Source: Alternaria dauci (taxonomy: Eukaryota > Ascomycota > Dothideomycetes > Pleosporales > Pleosporaceae). From it: 64,000 nucleotides of DNA. Location of the stretch: positions 1,612,001 through 1,676,000 of the forward strand of contig NC_091278.1 of NCBI RefSeq assembly GCF_042100115.1. Direction: 5' to 3'. Positions 1-11,661 of this stretch are shown one piece after another. A model generated the notes under the pieces. The model was given only the letters and a program-made list of their open reading frames with translations, did no database searches and was not told where the DNA came from. The position numbers and the translations under genes are program-made. How positions within the stretch are numbered: position 1 is the stretch's first letter; each line of letters starts with the position of its first letter.

Positions 1-924
1 AGCCAGTAGTTCCAGTCCCCGATTTCGGTAACAGTAACGCTGACTTTGGGGTCTTGCTTCATAAAGGTGCCGGATGGGAAGTCAAAGAGGTGGAGCTCCG
101 CCACTCCTTCAACCAAGGTCTCCAGAGCCTGAGGCTGAGTGGCAGACGGTGGCGCGGCCGTGGCCTCCTCCTGTACTGGGACAGTGCCCTTGCCTGCAAC
201 CTTCTTGGTCATCTTTTCTTTGGTTGTGTTGGGGAAGAGCTCCTCGGTGGTCGGCGGTTCGATGGGGCTCGCGTCGGGGACGGGCTCTTCGTAGTATGCT
301 AGAGCGGCGAGATCGTCTTCGGTCGCGTGTTCGTGGCTCCGCCTAAACTTCCTCTCGTACTGGCACTGCAGGGCAACGCGCTCGAAGAGCGAAGCAGTCT
401 CGGGCTTGACTGAGCGGTCGCACACAAACTCCCAGAGGTCGTCGACGTCACCGCTGAGGTCGCGCCACGCAAAGATCTTCTCGCCCGTCGAGCGTACGTC
501 GTCGCGAAACTGCAGGTCTTCGTCGAGCAGGAAAGTCTTTTCGTCCTTGTCGCCGGCGAGCGCGTCGAGTGCTGCGTCCTCGTTCTCCTCTGCCAACAAG
601 TCCTCCTCGCCTTCTGCGTATGCGCGCTGGATAACAAGCTGGTACTGGAACTCCTGCCCGGTGCGGCGGATGGTGGCTGTTGCGTCAGGGAAAATAAGCT
701 CGCTGTATCCCTTGACCGAGCGGGGTCGGACGAGGTAAAGCTGGCCCTGGGCGATCTCAACAATGGTTTCCTTGGAGCTGTCGCCAAAGACAAATTTACT
801 GACTGGTAGTACAGATTAGTGTCGTCTCAGCAACGGTGGGGGAGGGGCAGCGGGACAGCAACTGGCAAGGAGAAACAGGGCCAACAAAGCTGCAGCCGGA
901 CTTACGGTTTCGGAGCATGAACAT
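1..924 (-). CDS. VID27: VID27 family protein, 5' part (runs off left edge)
   Basis: Two exons are visible: 924-906 and 802-1, joined over a 103-nt GT-AG intron (803-905). The joined protein begins MFMLRNLSKFVFGDSS and continues with QLYLVRPRSVKGYSELIF and ATIRRTGQEFQYQLVIQRAY, the N-terminal PH-like part of the VID27 family. About 273 residues are present and the frame is still open at base 1, so the C-terminal WD40-like half lies outside. Yeast VID27 is linked to vacuole import and degradation of cytosolic proteins; its molecular role is poorly defined. A second Met lies at residue 3. The seven-codon first exon makes the gene easy to mis-start. Family call is from recognition of the conserved N-terminus. 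Confidence 0.85.
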
Positions 925-1503
925 GGCGACGACTGCGGAGTGGCGGGACAAGCAAGAGCTAGGCCTTCATTTAAGCTCAGAGGAAAGGCGCACGCCAAAG
1001 TCCATCTAAGGTGACGGCTACGGTTGTTTGCACAAGTTGTGATGATAGGCACCAGGGTCTGCGCAAACACGCAGGCAGCCTCGCTTAGCGACGTCATGGG
1101 GGTAACTTGGGGCTGACGACAACAAGCCTTTACTGCTTCCATCGCAGGCAGTGTACATGTCAGAGCACCTTTCTCAGCGCATATCAACTCTCATTCATTC
1201 CAAATCTACCGGGAACAAGACTATGAAAAACATGACGACCTATCCCTTGCGATACAAAAATAACCCCCAAAAGCGCCTCTCGCTCATCATTCACTAATAT
1301 CGTCCGCGCCACAACGTTGTCGAGACGCGTCTAGCGTCGTGTACATTATCAGGTTTTTCGGAGCAGCCAAACTGCTTGGATGCCATTCAAGATGAGAATC
1401 TGATCATTATCTCCGGCTTTTGTAGCTGGCAACGCTACAGGTCGCTGCTGGGTATCATGACTTTTGTTTCACTTTTCAACTTCTCTTCCGCCACCTCACC
1501 TCT
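925..1503. other. intergenic, 579 bp
   Basis: Holds the upstream region of VID27 and the 3' flank of the Zn2Cys6 regulator. One copy of the 9-mer GGGGCTGAC lies at 1109-1117, about 185 bp upstream of the VID27 start. No gene seen. Confidence 0.7.
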
Positions 1504-3891
1504 TCACGGCGATTTCTGCGCCCCCCACACGATGCTCTCCATGAGCGCATACGGCGACGAGTCGAGGTCCAGCCCGAGCAGTGGTGATTGTGAGAACATG
1601 TTTTCGGCGTCTCCATTAAGGGCATTGTTGATGTCCTGTGCAGTAAAAACATGCATCGTAGGGGAAGCCTGTGAGCCCGCTTCACTCGGCTTCCGGTTGT
1701 GTGTTGTGGTGATCCTTAGTAGCCGCTCCAAAGCCGAGACGGAGCGTGTAATGGGCGTGGCGAGCTCAGCAGGGTCGACGTCCTTTGTGACGTCGCTGAG
1801 GACTTGAATCACGTTCTGCAATAAACTGCGCGCTCGTTCATTGCGATTGTGTTCGCCCAGAATACCGAGGAGCAGGGCAGAACTCAGGGAACGATGCACA
1901 GCGGACCAGGAACGAGTAGCGAACGGCGTCATGTTTTGCAGACCGAGGAATGCTTCGACAGTGTTCGTGAGGCTGTCGATGCATGTCTTGCGCAGAGTCT
2001 TGGAAAGATCGAGGTTGGCAGTGGCTGGACTGATGGCTGGCCGGCAGAGCTCAGATGTGACGTATGAGATGTGCAGGTACAGCGCCCAGTGTTCGAGCTG
2101 ATCGCGCATAGATCGACATCTCCTCGAGTCTTTGAGGTAGTCTGCAGCATCTATCATGATTTCTTGGAGTTCGTTGCGGTGTTCGGTGATGCGTATCAGG
2201 GCGTCATGCGAGTTCTGTGGCCTCTGGCGCTCACGCACTATATCCAGTCCTACTTTACACAGCCTGTACATGCTCTCGACATATGTCCTCGTCCCCGGCG
2301 CTGTGTGCTGGCTCATGGGTACGGTATGATCAATGGTGGTGGTCGATGATGCTCTGTCGTACGAGACAGACAGCAGCGAGTCCTGCCAGAGAAGCGCCCA
2401 CCATGTTTTGCTTCGAATAACTTTCTGCTGCACTGGGGTCGAAGGGGGGCACTGTCGGTGTAGGCCTAGTGTCTGCGAAAGGCGCACTGTCAAACCCATC
2501 AAACTCCAAGCGACTCCGGCATTCATGTTATTTGAGATGACGTTGCCGAGGATCAGAAGCGTTTGGATGTTCTCGATAGTTGCATGCGATAGAAAATTTG
2601 TGAATCGCAAGCATTCGAAGCTGCAACAGACGTAGACCTGCGATGTAAGCTCCCTCTCCCTTCGCGACAGACTTGAGCATTGACAACCTGAAGCCAGTAT
2701 GGCAAAGACCATGCCTATCCAATGGAAGTCTTTGCCATATATCTGCTGATCTGTGATGCCGTTGGTGCCTTGTGCGCTTGCGCGGTTGATCAAGAAGAGC
2801 AAGAGATCGGATTCGATGGCCTCGATGTCGGCCACGGCGGGGTATACGGCGTGTGCGGTTTCGCGATAGCTTCGGAAGAAACTGAGGCATTCAGAATCAC
2901 TCGGCAAGGCATTCGCAAGCTCCTGGGCGCGCGCAATGGATCCGTGCGGCAGCCCCCAGAGGTCGACAAAGGGATATGTAGCGCTCTCGTTGTCCAGGCC
3001 AAAGATGGGTAGCATGCTCTTCTTGCCCAGGAGATCCTGCACGCCCGGCGCCCACTGCGTATCTCCTCTGCCGAGTGCCATGACGAGGGCGGGCACTGAG
3101 CTGGGTCCGATGTGTATTGTCTGGCCGGTGATGTCGTTGCGCGTGTGTATTCCCTGGGTCCGCACGTGGCTCTGCTCGCCGTCCATGGGCGCTGCGGCTG
3201 CCAGGGGCGTGTTGCCAGAACCGTCGGCTGGGGAGAATCCGTTGATTGGGGGCGGTATCTCTGCGACGCTGCCGACGGCGTTCTTCAAGTCGCTGAGCGA
3301 CTTTTCGGCCTGCTGCAGCTTGCCGCAGATGCGCTCCCAGTCCTCGCGGGGCAGCGTGACGGTGCCGCCGTGGATGTGGACGATGCCGTTGGAGAAGTCA
3401 TGGCCGTTGTTCTGCCCGAGCCCGAGGTTGATTCGTTTCGCCGGCGGATGCGACTCGCTCGGCGGGTGGTAGGTACACAGCTCGGGATGCTCGCGGACGA
3501 CGCATGTCTTGCACGGCACGTTCTGGTCGCACTTGACCTTGCGCTGTCGGCACGGGTAGCAGGCCTGTGTGGTAGCAGAGAGTCAGCGCATGTCCGTGGG
3601 GCAGTCAGTCAGTAGCTCTGGCCATGGGCGAGGATGCGCCGGGTCGTGTAGCCCAATTCGGCAATGCAGAGAGGCGGCGTCGTCGAGCATGCCATGCTAA
3701 TGCTCCTCGACCCTCACCACCTCGTCGTGTGCACGCCTTTCACTTAAGGCGCATCGCTGTGGGCAGCGTACCTTGTACTCGCGCGCTTTCCGCTTGCGTC
3801 TCAGAATCTCGTCGACATCGGCTCTTGGCGGCCTGTCCTGCATGTACCCGTTTGCCGCGTTGGAGTTGTGCTGGTCCTTAAGCTCGTCCAT
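1504..3891 (-). CDS. Zn2Cys6 fungal transcription factor with fungal_trans domain
   Basis: Exons 3891-3772 and 3564-1504, intron 3565-3771 (207 nt), giving 726 aa. Exon 1 encodes 40 residues ending in a basic stretch (RRKRKAREYK). Exon 2 opens with the zinc cluster, Cys 42, 45, 52, 58, 61 and 70 (C-x2-C-x6-C-x5-C-x2-C-x8-C), a binuclear Zn2Cys6 DNA-binding domain. A short leucine-rich coiled coil follows at about 115-140 (WERICGKLQQAEKSLSDLKN), the usual dimerisation element. The fungal-specific middle homology region spans roughly 260-485, with typical motifs around FAILASGCQCSS and WWALLWQDSLLS. It is a nuclear regulator; target genes cannot be read from sequence. It lies directly downstream of an MFS drug transporter in the same orientation, so regulation of that transporter is possible but unproven. 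The intron falls just before the first zinc ligand. Confidence 0.92.
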
Positions 3892-4396
3892 GGTCGAAGC
3901 TCGGGGGAAAGTCGTCAGAGGTCTTGTCTGGGCCGGATAGTCGCGCTGGGTGGAGTGTCGACTTGGGTCGGCCTTTCCGCTCGCTGGAGCCCCACTCTGC
4001 CACTCTGCGCACAGCAACCCCCCAGCTAGTCACACGCCTAAGAAGCTTGACCTTCGCTACGACGGATATTATTTCGCCTGTCCATCGAGCATCCACTTTC
4101 TTCCCTCGACTATGACATCAACAACCTTCGACGAGTCCATGCTTGCAATCTCGGCGTCATGCGACAACATTTCACTTGGTCACAGCGGAACCGCATACGT
4201 ATCCATCGAGTTTAATGTGCATCTCACTGACGATTACGAATAACTAAACATGTCCTACCACCAGCGCCTTAACAGAGTCTGCCAATCCAAGGCCCCTCAG
4301 ACGATCATTACCCGATGGAAATCCCCAAGCTTCAAACGCCTGCAATGCAACACAACAACTGAAATCGAATACAACCTCGCAAGACTGTCCTGCTGC
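3892..4396. other. intergenic, 505 bp
   Basis: Upstream region of the Zn2Cys6 gene and 3' flank of the DHA1 transporter. I see no gene; short open frames here lack coding character. Confidence 0.6.
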
Positions 4397-6097
4397 CTAT
4401 GCTCCCTGCTTCTCCTCCTTGTTCTGCGTCTCTGCACTGTAGGCATAGTGAGAACGCGCCCGGATCCTTGCACCGTAAACGTAGAAGACGAAAGGAATTG
4501 CGCAACAAGCGAGACCGATAAAGGCTAGGAGTGAACTGGCCCACTGATCGCCCAAACGGTCGTACATCTGATTCGTGAACAAGACAGCGCCCGCCCCCCA
4601 GAAGCTGCGCAAGAACGTCTTCGCCGCTAGCGCTGACGCAGCCTGGTGCTGATACGAGTCGACGAGATAGTTGTTCGCCGAGTTGTAGAGGAAGATGAAA
4701 CCGAAGCCCACAGAGCCGCCTCCGAATGCAGGACCTGCCCAGTGCGTCTCTTTCTGGCTTGTCCATGCGAAGATGAAGACCCCAATGGGGATGAACCAGC
4801 ATGAGAACATCATGGGGATCAGACGTGCTTCGGCGGGTGGGTGACCGTTGTGCCTCTCCGATAACTTCATGTAGTGCTTGTTGACGAGCGGCGCGCAGGC
4901 AGCCGAGAGCAGGACACCGCAGATGAGCGGGATGAACATGAGACCTGTTGATCCCGCGCTCCACCCCTTGCCTTTCTGGTAGACGATCGGGTATGCGACG
5001 AAAAACATGTATAGAAGACCGTACAGAACGGACATGTACACCGAAATCAGGAAGACGATGAGCTCGCGGAAGAGCAGCTGGAATGGCCGCAAGAGGAAGA
5101 GCTGGAGGCGTTGGCTAAAAGGCCGCATATCGAGATCCTGTTCCGTGACGAACTTGTCGTCGCCCGTCTCTTTGCGCATCTTCTTCGCCCTCCTTGCCAG
5201 AATCTTGGGCGCATACGTCTCCGGTACAGTAAATGTGATGAGAACCCAGACGACACCAGAGAGGATGAGTTGGATCCAGTAAAGCCAGCGCCAGCCACCA
5301 GCTTCACCGAGGTAGCCACCAACCAAAGGTCCGACACCAGGGCCGATGAACGGTGCTGCGCTGAAGGCTGCCATGGGAACACCTCTTTCCTCGTTCCTCC
5401 ACATATCGGCTAGTGTTCCTCCTACGAGCGTCATGGGTGCCGAGAACGCTACACCAGCGATAAAACGTGTCACCAGCAGTGTGGCAATATTCTGCGCGAC
5501 TGCTCCTGGAATCGTAAAGATGACAGCCACAGCAAGTGTAACACCATACACTGGTCTCCTTCCCCAGATCTCTGACGCGGGAGCAAAGGCCATTGGTCCG
5601 ACACCGAATCCAACCACGAAAAGCGTTATGGTCAACAGCGACACCTCTTCGCTAACCCCAAACTCCGCGCTGACACTCTCCAGATCTGCCGTGATGACTG
5701 CAGAGTTGAAAGCAACGACAAAGCATGTCACCGCGACACACATGGTACACCACCACTTGTATGCCTTGCTCCAGTTCTTAGGGTTCTCCTTGTCGTCAAT
5801 GGTAAACGTAACCAGGTCGTACTTCTCAACCTTGCCGGCATTGGATCGAACCTCGCGGACCATCTGCCCCGAGATGGTTTCTTGTGTGTATTCGTCGAGA
5901 TTGGCGCCGTTGGAAAGGGTGCGGATAGGCAGATTAACCATATCTTCGGCCGTCGGTGCGCGATGGAGAGGTACTGGCTTTTCGCCATGGAGGGTTGTGG
6001 TATCTGACGATGATGAGGATCGACGAGCATGTGTCGGGTCGTTAGAGGGACTGGCAAAGTCCCGTGACATGGGGAACTGTATGCCTTCGGTAGCCAT
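4397..6097 (-). CDS. MFS transporter, DHA1 (multidrug:H+ antiporter) type
   Basis: A single uninterrupted frame of 566 aa with 12 predicted membrane helices. A hydrophilic N-tail of about 110 residues rich in Ser and Arg ends in the family hallmark [12 protein letters not shown]. Loop 2-3 carries a motif-A variant ([12 protein letters not shown]). Helix 5 carries the antiporter motif C ([14 protein letters not shown]), followed by [11 protein letters not shown]. These place it in the DHA1 group that includes fungal fluconazole/benomyl/polyamine exporters (FLR1/TPO-like). Expected role is proton-driven export of small organic compounds at the plasma membrane; the substrate is not readable. The start is supported by the N-terminal signature and a TATA-like element about 100 bp upstream. 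It shares orientation with the adjacent Zn2Cys6 regulator. No introns, unlike most neighbours. Confidence 0.93.
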   Translation of the reverse strand: MATEGIQFPMSRDFASPSNDPTHARRSSSSSDTTTLHGEKPVPLHRAPTAEDMVNLPIRTLSNGANLDEYTQETISGQMVREVRSNAGKVEKYDLVTFTIDDKENPKNWSKAYKWWCTMCVAVTCFVVAFNSAVITADLESVSAEFGVSEEVSLLTITLFVVGFGVGPMAFAPASEIWGRRPVYGVTLAVAVIFTIPGAVAQNIATLLVTRFIAGVAFSAPMTLVGGTLADMWRNEERGVPMAAFSAAPFIGPGVGPLVGGYLGEAGGWRWLYWIQLILSGVVWVLITFTVPETYAPKILARRAKKMRKETGDDKFVTEQDLDMRPFSQRLQLFLLRPFQLLFRELIVFLISVYMSVLYGLLYMFFVAYPIVYQKGKGWSAGSTGLMFIPLICGVLLSAACAPLVNKHYMKLSERHNGHPPAEARLIPMMFSCWFIPIGVFIFAWTSQKETHWAGPAFGGGSVGFGFIFLYNSANNYLVDSYQHQAASALAAKTFLRSFWGAGAVLFTNQMYDRLGDQWASSLLAFIGLACCAIPFVFYVYGARIRARSHYAYSAETQNKEEKQGA

Positions 6098-7177
6098 TTT
6101 TGCCGTGGATAGACCTCGAGGTCTTGAGGTTGTGATGGAAAAAAGAGACGATCAAGCTACTTGGTTGTAGTGAATAGGTTGGGCAAAAGAACTCAATATA
6201 TAAGGAGTAAGCCAATCAACCGAATAAAAGTAGAAGATCGACCACTATCGTAATAGTGACTGCTTGTACACGACAGCCTGGTCGCCTGATAAGGAAGCAG
6301 GAGTCAAAAACCAGCGGTGTATTACAGCGAGGATGCGAATACCGCGGAGTGATGCAATCCGAAATGCTGATCTCTACCACATCCCAAGCATGACAACAGA
6401 CACCCGTCCTATATATACCCGTGCAATCTTGGTGGCCCATTTCGTACGACGATAAACTTCTGCAAAAAAAAGACTCACCACTCATGACATTACCACCGGA
6501 AAACTCTCGGGCCTTGAGTTTCAACGTGGGCGCATGGTTTGGTTCGACGGGAAGGAGCTCAATAGTGTCCGCAGCCTAGTCTACATCGGGCATCGCCTCA
6601 GCATGTGCGTTACTGGTCAATGCACAAAATTCAAATCCGAGAGATGCCCGACCGTTCTTCTGATGCACATGAACGAGGGAAAGAGTCGAGTCATCTGGAA
6701 GCTGCAGATGGGCTTGAGAATAAGCGGATCCATTGTCCTTTTTCAAACGCCCAACACGCTTCCAGTGGCTAGATGGTGATGATGGGTATCTTTGTTATCT
6801 TTCTTCGTACGAAGGGTTGACGTCATTGCAGAACATCTGGGAAGCGGGATACATCACAGTTGATTGAGAAGAAATAATGAAAATCCCACAGACAATATAC
6901 ATTTCTCAGAGCTTTGACATGACAGGGTTCCTAGCATGTTTGGCACCTGGAAAGCGTATCTATCCACTTTCCCGGCACCTCTACACATTAATGAGTCTGA
7001 ACCACAGTACGACGTATAGCTGAATAGCCCACGGTGCTAACGGTTATATGGCTGTGATTTTGCAGTAAATAATGCCAACTGGATGTCTCCGATGGCGAAG
7101 AATTGGAATACTGCTTGACGGTTTCAGCTTCCAAGAAAGGGCAAGTGTGTTCGAGCTTCTACACTAATGTTCATAGC
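6098..7177. other. intergenic, 1.08 kb
   Basis: Upstream region of the DHA1 transporter and the 3' flank of the TM9 gene. A second TATATATA run lies near 6410-6418 without an obvious gene behind it. Open frames here are short and show no family resemblance. Confidence 0.6.
6193..6202 (-). promoter_or_regulatory. TATA-like element upstream of the DHA1 transporter
   Basis: A TTATATAT-type run on the minus strand, about 100 bp upstream of the transporter start codon at 6097. Position and orientation fit a core promoter; function is inferred. Confidence 0.4.
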
Positions 7178-9228
7178 TCAGTCCACCTTGATCGATCTGT
7201 AGATCTTGAGGGTAAAGAGCCAGCTGGCGAAGAAACCAATGGTGCCTGGACGAACTGTTAGCACAGGTTTCAAAAGGAGAGCCGCATTTTGTAGCTTACC
7301 GGTAAGAATGAATACCAGCGAACTCAGCAGTGCAGAGTATCCTAGGTAAACAACACCACTCGTCCAGCTAGTCCAGCTTACATCCTTGATCCAATACAGC
7401 AAGCAACTAGCAAACACATACACTGCACTTGCACCAGCCGTGAAGAAAGACCTCCATTGCCAGTGGTAGTCCTCTGCGCAAAGCAAAAAGTAAATCATCA
7501 ACACGGTGACCGCCGCTGAGGTGATGATCATGAGCCCAAAGCAGATGAACAGGAAACCGAACATGTAGTAAACTTTCGAGAACCAGATCGAGTTCATGAT
7601 GAAGTAGAGTTCGACAAAGATAGCGCCGAAAGGCAGCACACCAGCCAATGCCATGGAGGGAAGAGGTCGTAGATAGCCTCCTACCGGCGGGATCTGTCGC
7701 GGGATCTGGTTAGTGCGGACGGGTGGCTCGATCGCTGCTTGTTTGAAACCAATCCAGGATCCGGCGACACTCAGCGGCACTGAGATGACAAACCAGATGA
7801 TGACGACCACAAGCATGGTAGTAAATGGCACAGCACCGGATGCGCCACGACCCCAGACGAACAGGTTCATGAGGAAGAAGACGCCAAAGACAATGGCAGG
7901 CAGAGCAACCGGAGTGTAAAAAAAGCACAACTTCCAGGACTCGCCGTGGAAGAACTTGTAGGTACACGCCGCTGTGTAGCCGCCGAAGAAGCCGAAGAGC
8001 GTATAGAAGATGATGATGACTGTTCCGAGAGCGCCGCGGTTGCTAGGAGACAGGAAGCCGAGAAGCGCGAATACTACCATCCATGTTAGTAAAGACTTGA
8101 CACGCAAAGAAATTGTACCGACTTACCTATAGTCAGTGCTGTCATGGCAAAGAGCTGGGCTCCATTGCCAACCAAAACCGACAACAACAGCGGGTTCTTT
8201 GGTGGCCTGAATACATCTCCATGTACCAGCTTCCAGCCAGAGTCATCCGCAGTATCGTCGGCGTCGCCGCTTTCACCAAAATCCTCGAGCGCAAATTGAT
8301 CGAGACGGTTGTAACGCGCAATGTCCTTTTTGAGTGTACGCACGAGGATTGTGCTGACCATACCAACAAGGAAGACAACGATGACGGCGGAGTTGATGAG
8401 AGAAAACCAGTGAATTTTGGGGTCGTAGACGTGTAGATATTTGTCCCATCGCGTCGCAAATGGAGTCGGACTGGGTCGCCAGTAGACACCATACGTAAAG
8501 ACGACCAGGTTTGTATCCTCATCATCCTCTTTCAGAACAACCGGCGTCTGTCCGTTGCACGTTGCCCCATTGTCGCCCTCCCTCTTCGATTCCGCCACCG
8601 AGTATGGGTCTACCAGCACGCCGACTACACGGAAGTTACCCGGCGAAGCCTCGTGGTAGTCGATGACAATGTCGTAGTGGTTGTTGAGCATGGGCTGATC
8701 CTCGTCGACAAGGCCCAGCGCGAAGCCTGGTTGATAGAAGGTTTGATCTGAGCCCGGCTCCCTGAGCGATTGTGCCGCAGGCAGTCCGTCTATCAGCCAG
8801 TTGAGATCGTAGCCCTGGAATATCCTGTCGTTCACAAACGCCGCGTCCGCGCCCGGATACGGAGCCTCACAGAGGAATTTACACGTCTCATTTACCCCCA
8901 TCTTCAGCTCGAACGGACTCGTCTGTATACGATCTCCGAACAATATGCTTCCCAAACTCTCTCGAATTTCCTTGGGGCCATCTTTTTCACGGCAGAAGTG
9001 AAAGGGCGGATGGTAGTAGTCGAAGGAGAAGACGGAGCGTAGCTTTGGGTCGTTTTGCGAATCGGCGGGCGTAAGTCGATTGACGTATAAGGGTACAGCA
9101 TCGCCGGTCTTGTAGGAAGTTGGCGCGGTGCCTGGAAAGTAAAAGGCCGACGCTGGTAAGGGTGCGACGGCTAGTAAGGCTGCCAGCACAGTGCCGGATG
9201 CGGACGCGGATATATCGAGTCGCCGCAT
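7178..9228 (-). CDS. EMP70: Transmembrane 9 superfamily (nonaspanin/EMP70) protein
   Basis: Three exons, 9228-8127, 8073-7300 and 7245-7178, with introns of 53 and 54 nt, give 647 aa, normal for the family. A signal peptide (about residues 1-28, ending PLPASA) leads into a lumenal domain of roughly 250 residues, then nine membrane segments. The junctions restore the family sequence: TALTI joins VFALLGFLSPSNRGALG, and SLVFILTG joins TIGFFASWLFTLKIYRS. The protein ends in KVD, the K-x-D/E C-terminal COPI-binding motif that holds TM9 proteins in Golgi/endosomal membranes. Yeast homologues act in endosomal sorting, cell adhesion and copper/boron homeostasis. It is divergent from the small orphan gene at 9715. 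Which of the yeast paralogues is the true orthologue is not resolved; the symbol marks the family. Confidence 0.94.
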
Positions 9229-9714
9229 CGTGTATGTGTGTCTTTGTATGCACGTAAGGCGCGTGGAAGTGACTTTGACACGTTGTGGAGCGGGCCGGCG
9301 TCAGCTTGCGAGAGGGCCGAAACGTAGCGCCGCAGCGATAGAGTCGCAAAAGGTCAACAGTGGAAGAATGGAATGCTAGTGTATCTCTACAGGCGTGGGT
9401 TGTCCATAGCGTGCAGACGATGATGGTACAGCAAAGCGGCACAGTACTAGCAATGTGTTGTTTTGGAGCTACTTGTTCACGGCGCTGATGTTACCTCAAA
9501 AGGCCGCCTAGGGAAGCTGCGCGTATGCCAAGCTGCGTTCGGCACTACCGTGTCCGTGCACAAAATAAGCTACAGCTGCGTTCTAAGCAACTACTACAAG
9601 TCCACTGAGCTGTTCACGTCAAAGCAACCGCATCCTTACTACATCCATGGATTCGTCAAGTTCGGGCCTCTGCATTGCACTTGGCATCAGATCGGCTTCC
9701 TTTGCGTCACCACC
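9229..9714. other. intergenic, 486 bp, divergent promoter region
   Basis: Lies between the divergent TM9 gene and the orphan at 9715. The frame of the downstream gene stays open back to about 9463 but has no ATG, so I do not extend it. Confidence 0.6.
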
Positions 9715-10254
9715 ATGAATACCCTCGCCCAACAATGGTTGGATGAGCTCCTTATCCCGTCGGACTATGATTTTGCCGGCTACAGACACTGGGGCTTTAC
9801 CATTTACCGTACCGGATACGGACCTTCCTCTGACCAGCAATGGCAGCGACTTCTTGAGACCATCCAGACTAGTGCGCACGACGAAGCAAGAAGCGTAGCT
9901 GGATCTACCAACGAAGATCCTACCCAAGAAGATCCTACATTTCAGGAATTGTGGTCGCTTTTCCGTCTCGATGCACGCTCAGACTCTGCCCTAGCTGGCC
10001 TTGATATAGATCAACTTCGCCAATTGTACAACAGTAGCAGTAGCGAGAGTAGCCAACCAATGAACGCAGACTTCAACATGCACCGAATATTCCTACTCGC
10101 CGACGAAGAGGTTCTGTCAGACCCTGCCGCTTCTATTGTCAAATGTGTGGACGCCGACTACCGTGCAGAGGACTATATTCCGCGGAACCCAAGGGTGGGT
10201 GGACAACGTTACTTTGGCTGGATGCGAATGGACCCTAGAGGGCTCCACGGGTGA
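9715..10254 (+). CDS. Small uncharacterised fungal protein, 179 aa
   Basis: A single exon from the only in-frame ATG. The motif WGFTIYRTGYGPSSDQQWQRLL near residues 22-43 resembles a family of uncharacterised Pezizomycotina proteins with an YGFVIYR-type opening and a glycine/tryptophan-containing end (here YFGWMRMDP). No signal peptide, membrane helix or catalytic motif is visible. The middle is acidic and Ser-rich (about 60-120). No function can be assigned. It faces the NCS-1 gene tail to tail with 236 bp between them. A missing upstream exon is possible because the frame is open upstream. Confidence 0.65.
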   Translation: MNTLAQQWLDELLIPSDYDFAGYRHWGFTIYRTGYGPSSDQQWQRLLETIQTSAHDEARSVAGSTNEDPTQEDPTFQELWSLFRLDARSDSALAGLDIDQLRQLYNSSSSESSQPMNADFNMHRIFLLADEEVLSDPAASIVKCVDADYRAEDYIPRNPRVGGQRYFGWMRMDPRGLHG

Positions 10255-10490
10255 AAATCACAACCATGCCAGTATGAAAAAGTAGAAGACGTTTGAAGTT
10301 GTTTCTTGCATCCCGAGTCGTGTAAATAATTGCGCACTTTGTATACATCATTCATGATGTCCGGTACGCCAAGGCGATGTCATCCACCCTAACAGCAAGA
10401 GACAATAGTATGCCAATCCCACAAATGCGCTGTGATATCGACTATAACGAAACAAGCATAGAAAACGACACTGGGTATCGGCCCCCTTCC

Positions 10491-11661
10491 TCACACAAGA
10501 CCATCGTAGAGAGACAGGGCGGAGACGATGGTCTCGTCGCGCTTCGAGCCCTCCTTGAACTCGGCCATGTCTAAGCTGCCGTTCTCGTCCTTGTCCATCA
10601 TGCGAAAGATTTTCTTGACGCGCTTCTCGGGTGTATCTTCGTCTTCTGGGAGCTTAACCATGGAGCCGACCTGTACGTGTCAGCAGTGAAGACATTTCCT
10701 CGGGCCTGCGTGTATACCATTTTGTAGATGGCTTCTACGATTGCCAGCATCTCCTCGTAGCTAATCTTGCCGTCCCCGTCGATGTCGTACAGCTGAAACG
10801 CCCAATCGAGCTTGTCCTCCATCTTGCCGCGACTTGTGACGCTCAACGCGCAAATGAACTCCTTGAAGTCAATTGTGCCGGATTTATCTGCATCGAAGAC
10901 ATTGAAGACGTAATCTGCAAACGATGACGGATCGCCAAAGGGAAAGAACTGCTTATAGATCTTTTGGAATTCCTCCTTGGTGAGCATGCCCGATGGACAA
11001 TCCTTCAGGAAGCCTGTATGTACTCAGTCACAGTCCGGCCAGCTTGCACCATTATGGTCACACCTTTGTACCACTGCTGTAACTCTTTCTTGTCGAAATG
11101 TGTCGCTTTCTGGAGATCGGCCAGCTCCTGCTGGGATAGTTTACTCTGGCTGTGATGGGACACGATCAGCTTTTGTTTCTGTGTTTCCAAGCACTTGATT
11201 CCGCAGTGCGACCCCAATTCGTCCTCGAAACTGTGCATGACATTCGCCAAGGCAATCTTCCGCATATCCTTGTGGTGCGCATATCCGGGCTCTTCATGGC
11301 GGTGGATGTCGGCGTGATGGCGGCGCGCAAACTTGAGGGACGGGTGCTCATGCTCTAGCAGCGGTATTCCTTGCGCTTGTGACGAGACGTAAGGCGGCGG
11401 CGCTGGATGCGCGTGCTTCTCATGATTGTCGACGTCGAACTCTGGTTGCATGCTTGCGCGGTGGGTGGTCGACTGTGGGCTCGAGCGGGTGATGCTGTCG
11501 CCTAGATAAAGAGCCCATGACGAGGTCCGGTCCAGCGTGTAGCCGTCGTTCGACAGGGCGCGTGTCCGAGGTGAAGGGCAGGAGTCGCCAGACGCTGGGT
11601 GGTAGGCGCAAAGGCCCCGCATTACAAAATAACAAGGAGAGAGAACTTACGATTTACCCAT
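10491..11661 (-). CDS. NCS1: Neuronal calcium sensor 1 (frequenin) homologue
   Basis: Four exons: 11661-11651, 11149-11064, 11013-10718 and 10670-10491. The product is 190 aa, exactly the family length. The 11-nt first exon encodes MGKS; Gly2 is the N-myristoylation site. It joins over a 501-nt intron to [20 protein letters not shown]. Three calcium-binding EF loops are intact ([36 protein letters not shown]); the first EF hand is degenerate as usual. The C-terminus ends DGLV. In fungi NCS-1 activates phosphatidylinositol 4-kinase and links calcium signals to growth and stress tolerance. The long first intron contains a stop-free, in-frame, His-rich stretch that could supply another N-terminus (see findings). 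The gene is divergent from MED4. Confidence 0.97.

Noticed and set aside
5346..6170. 274-codon plus-strand frame opposite the DHA1 transporter
   Set aside because: Complement of a well-supported MFS gene; no family features.
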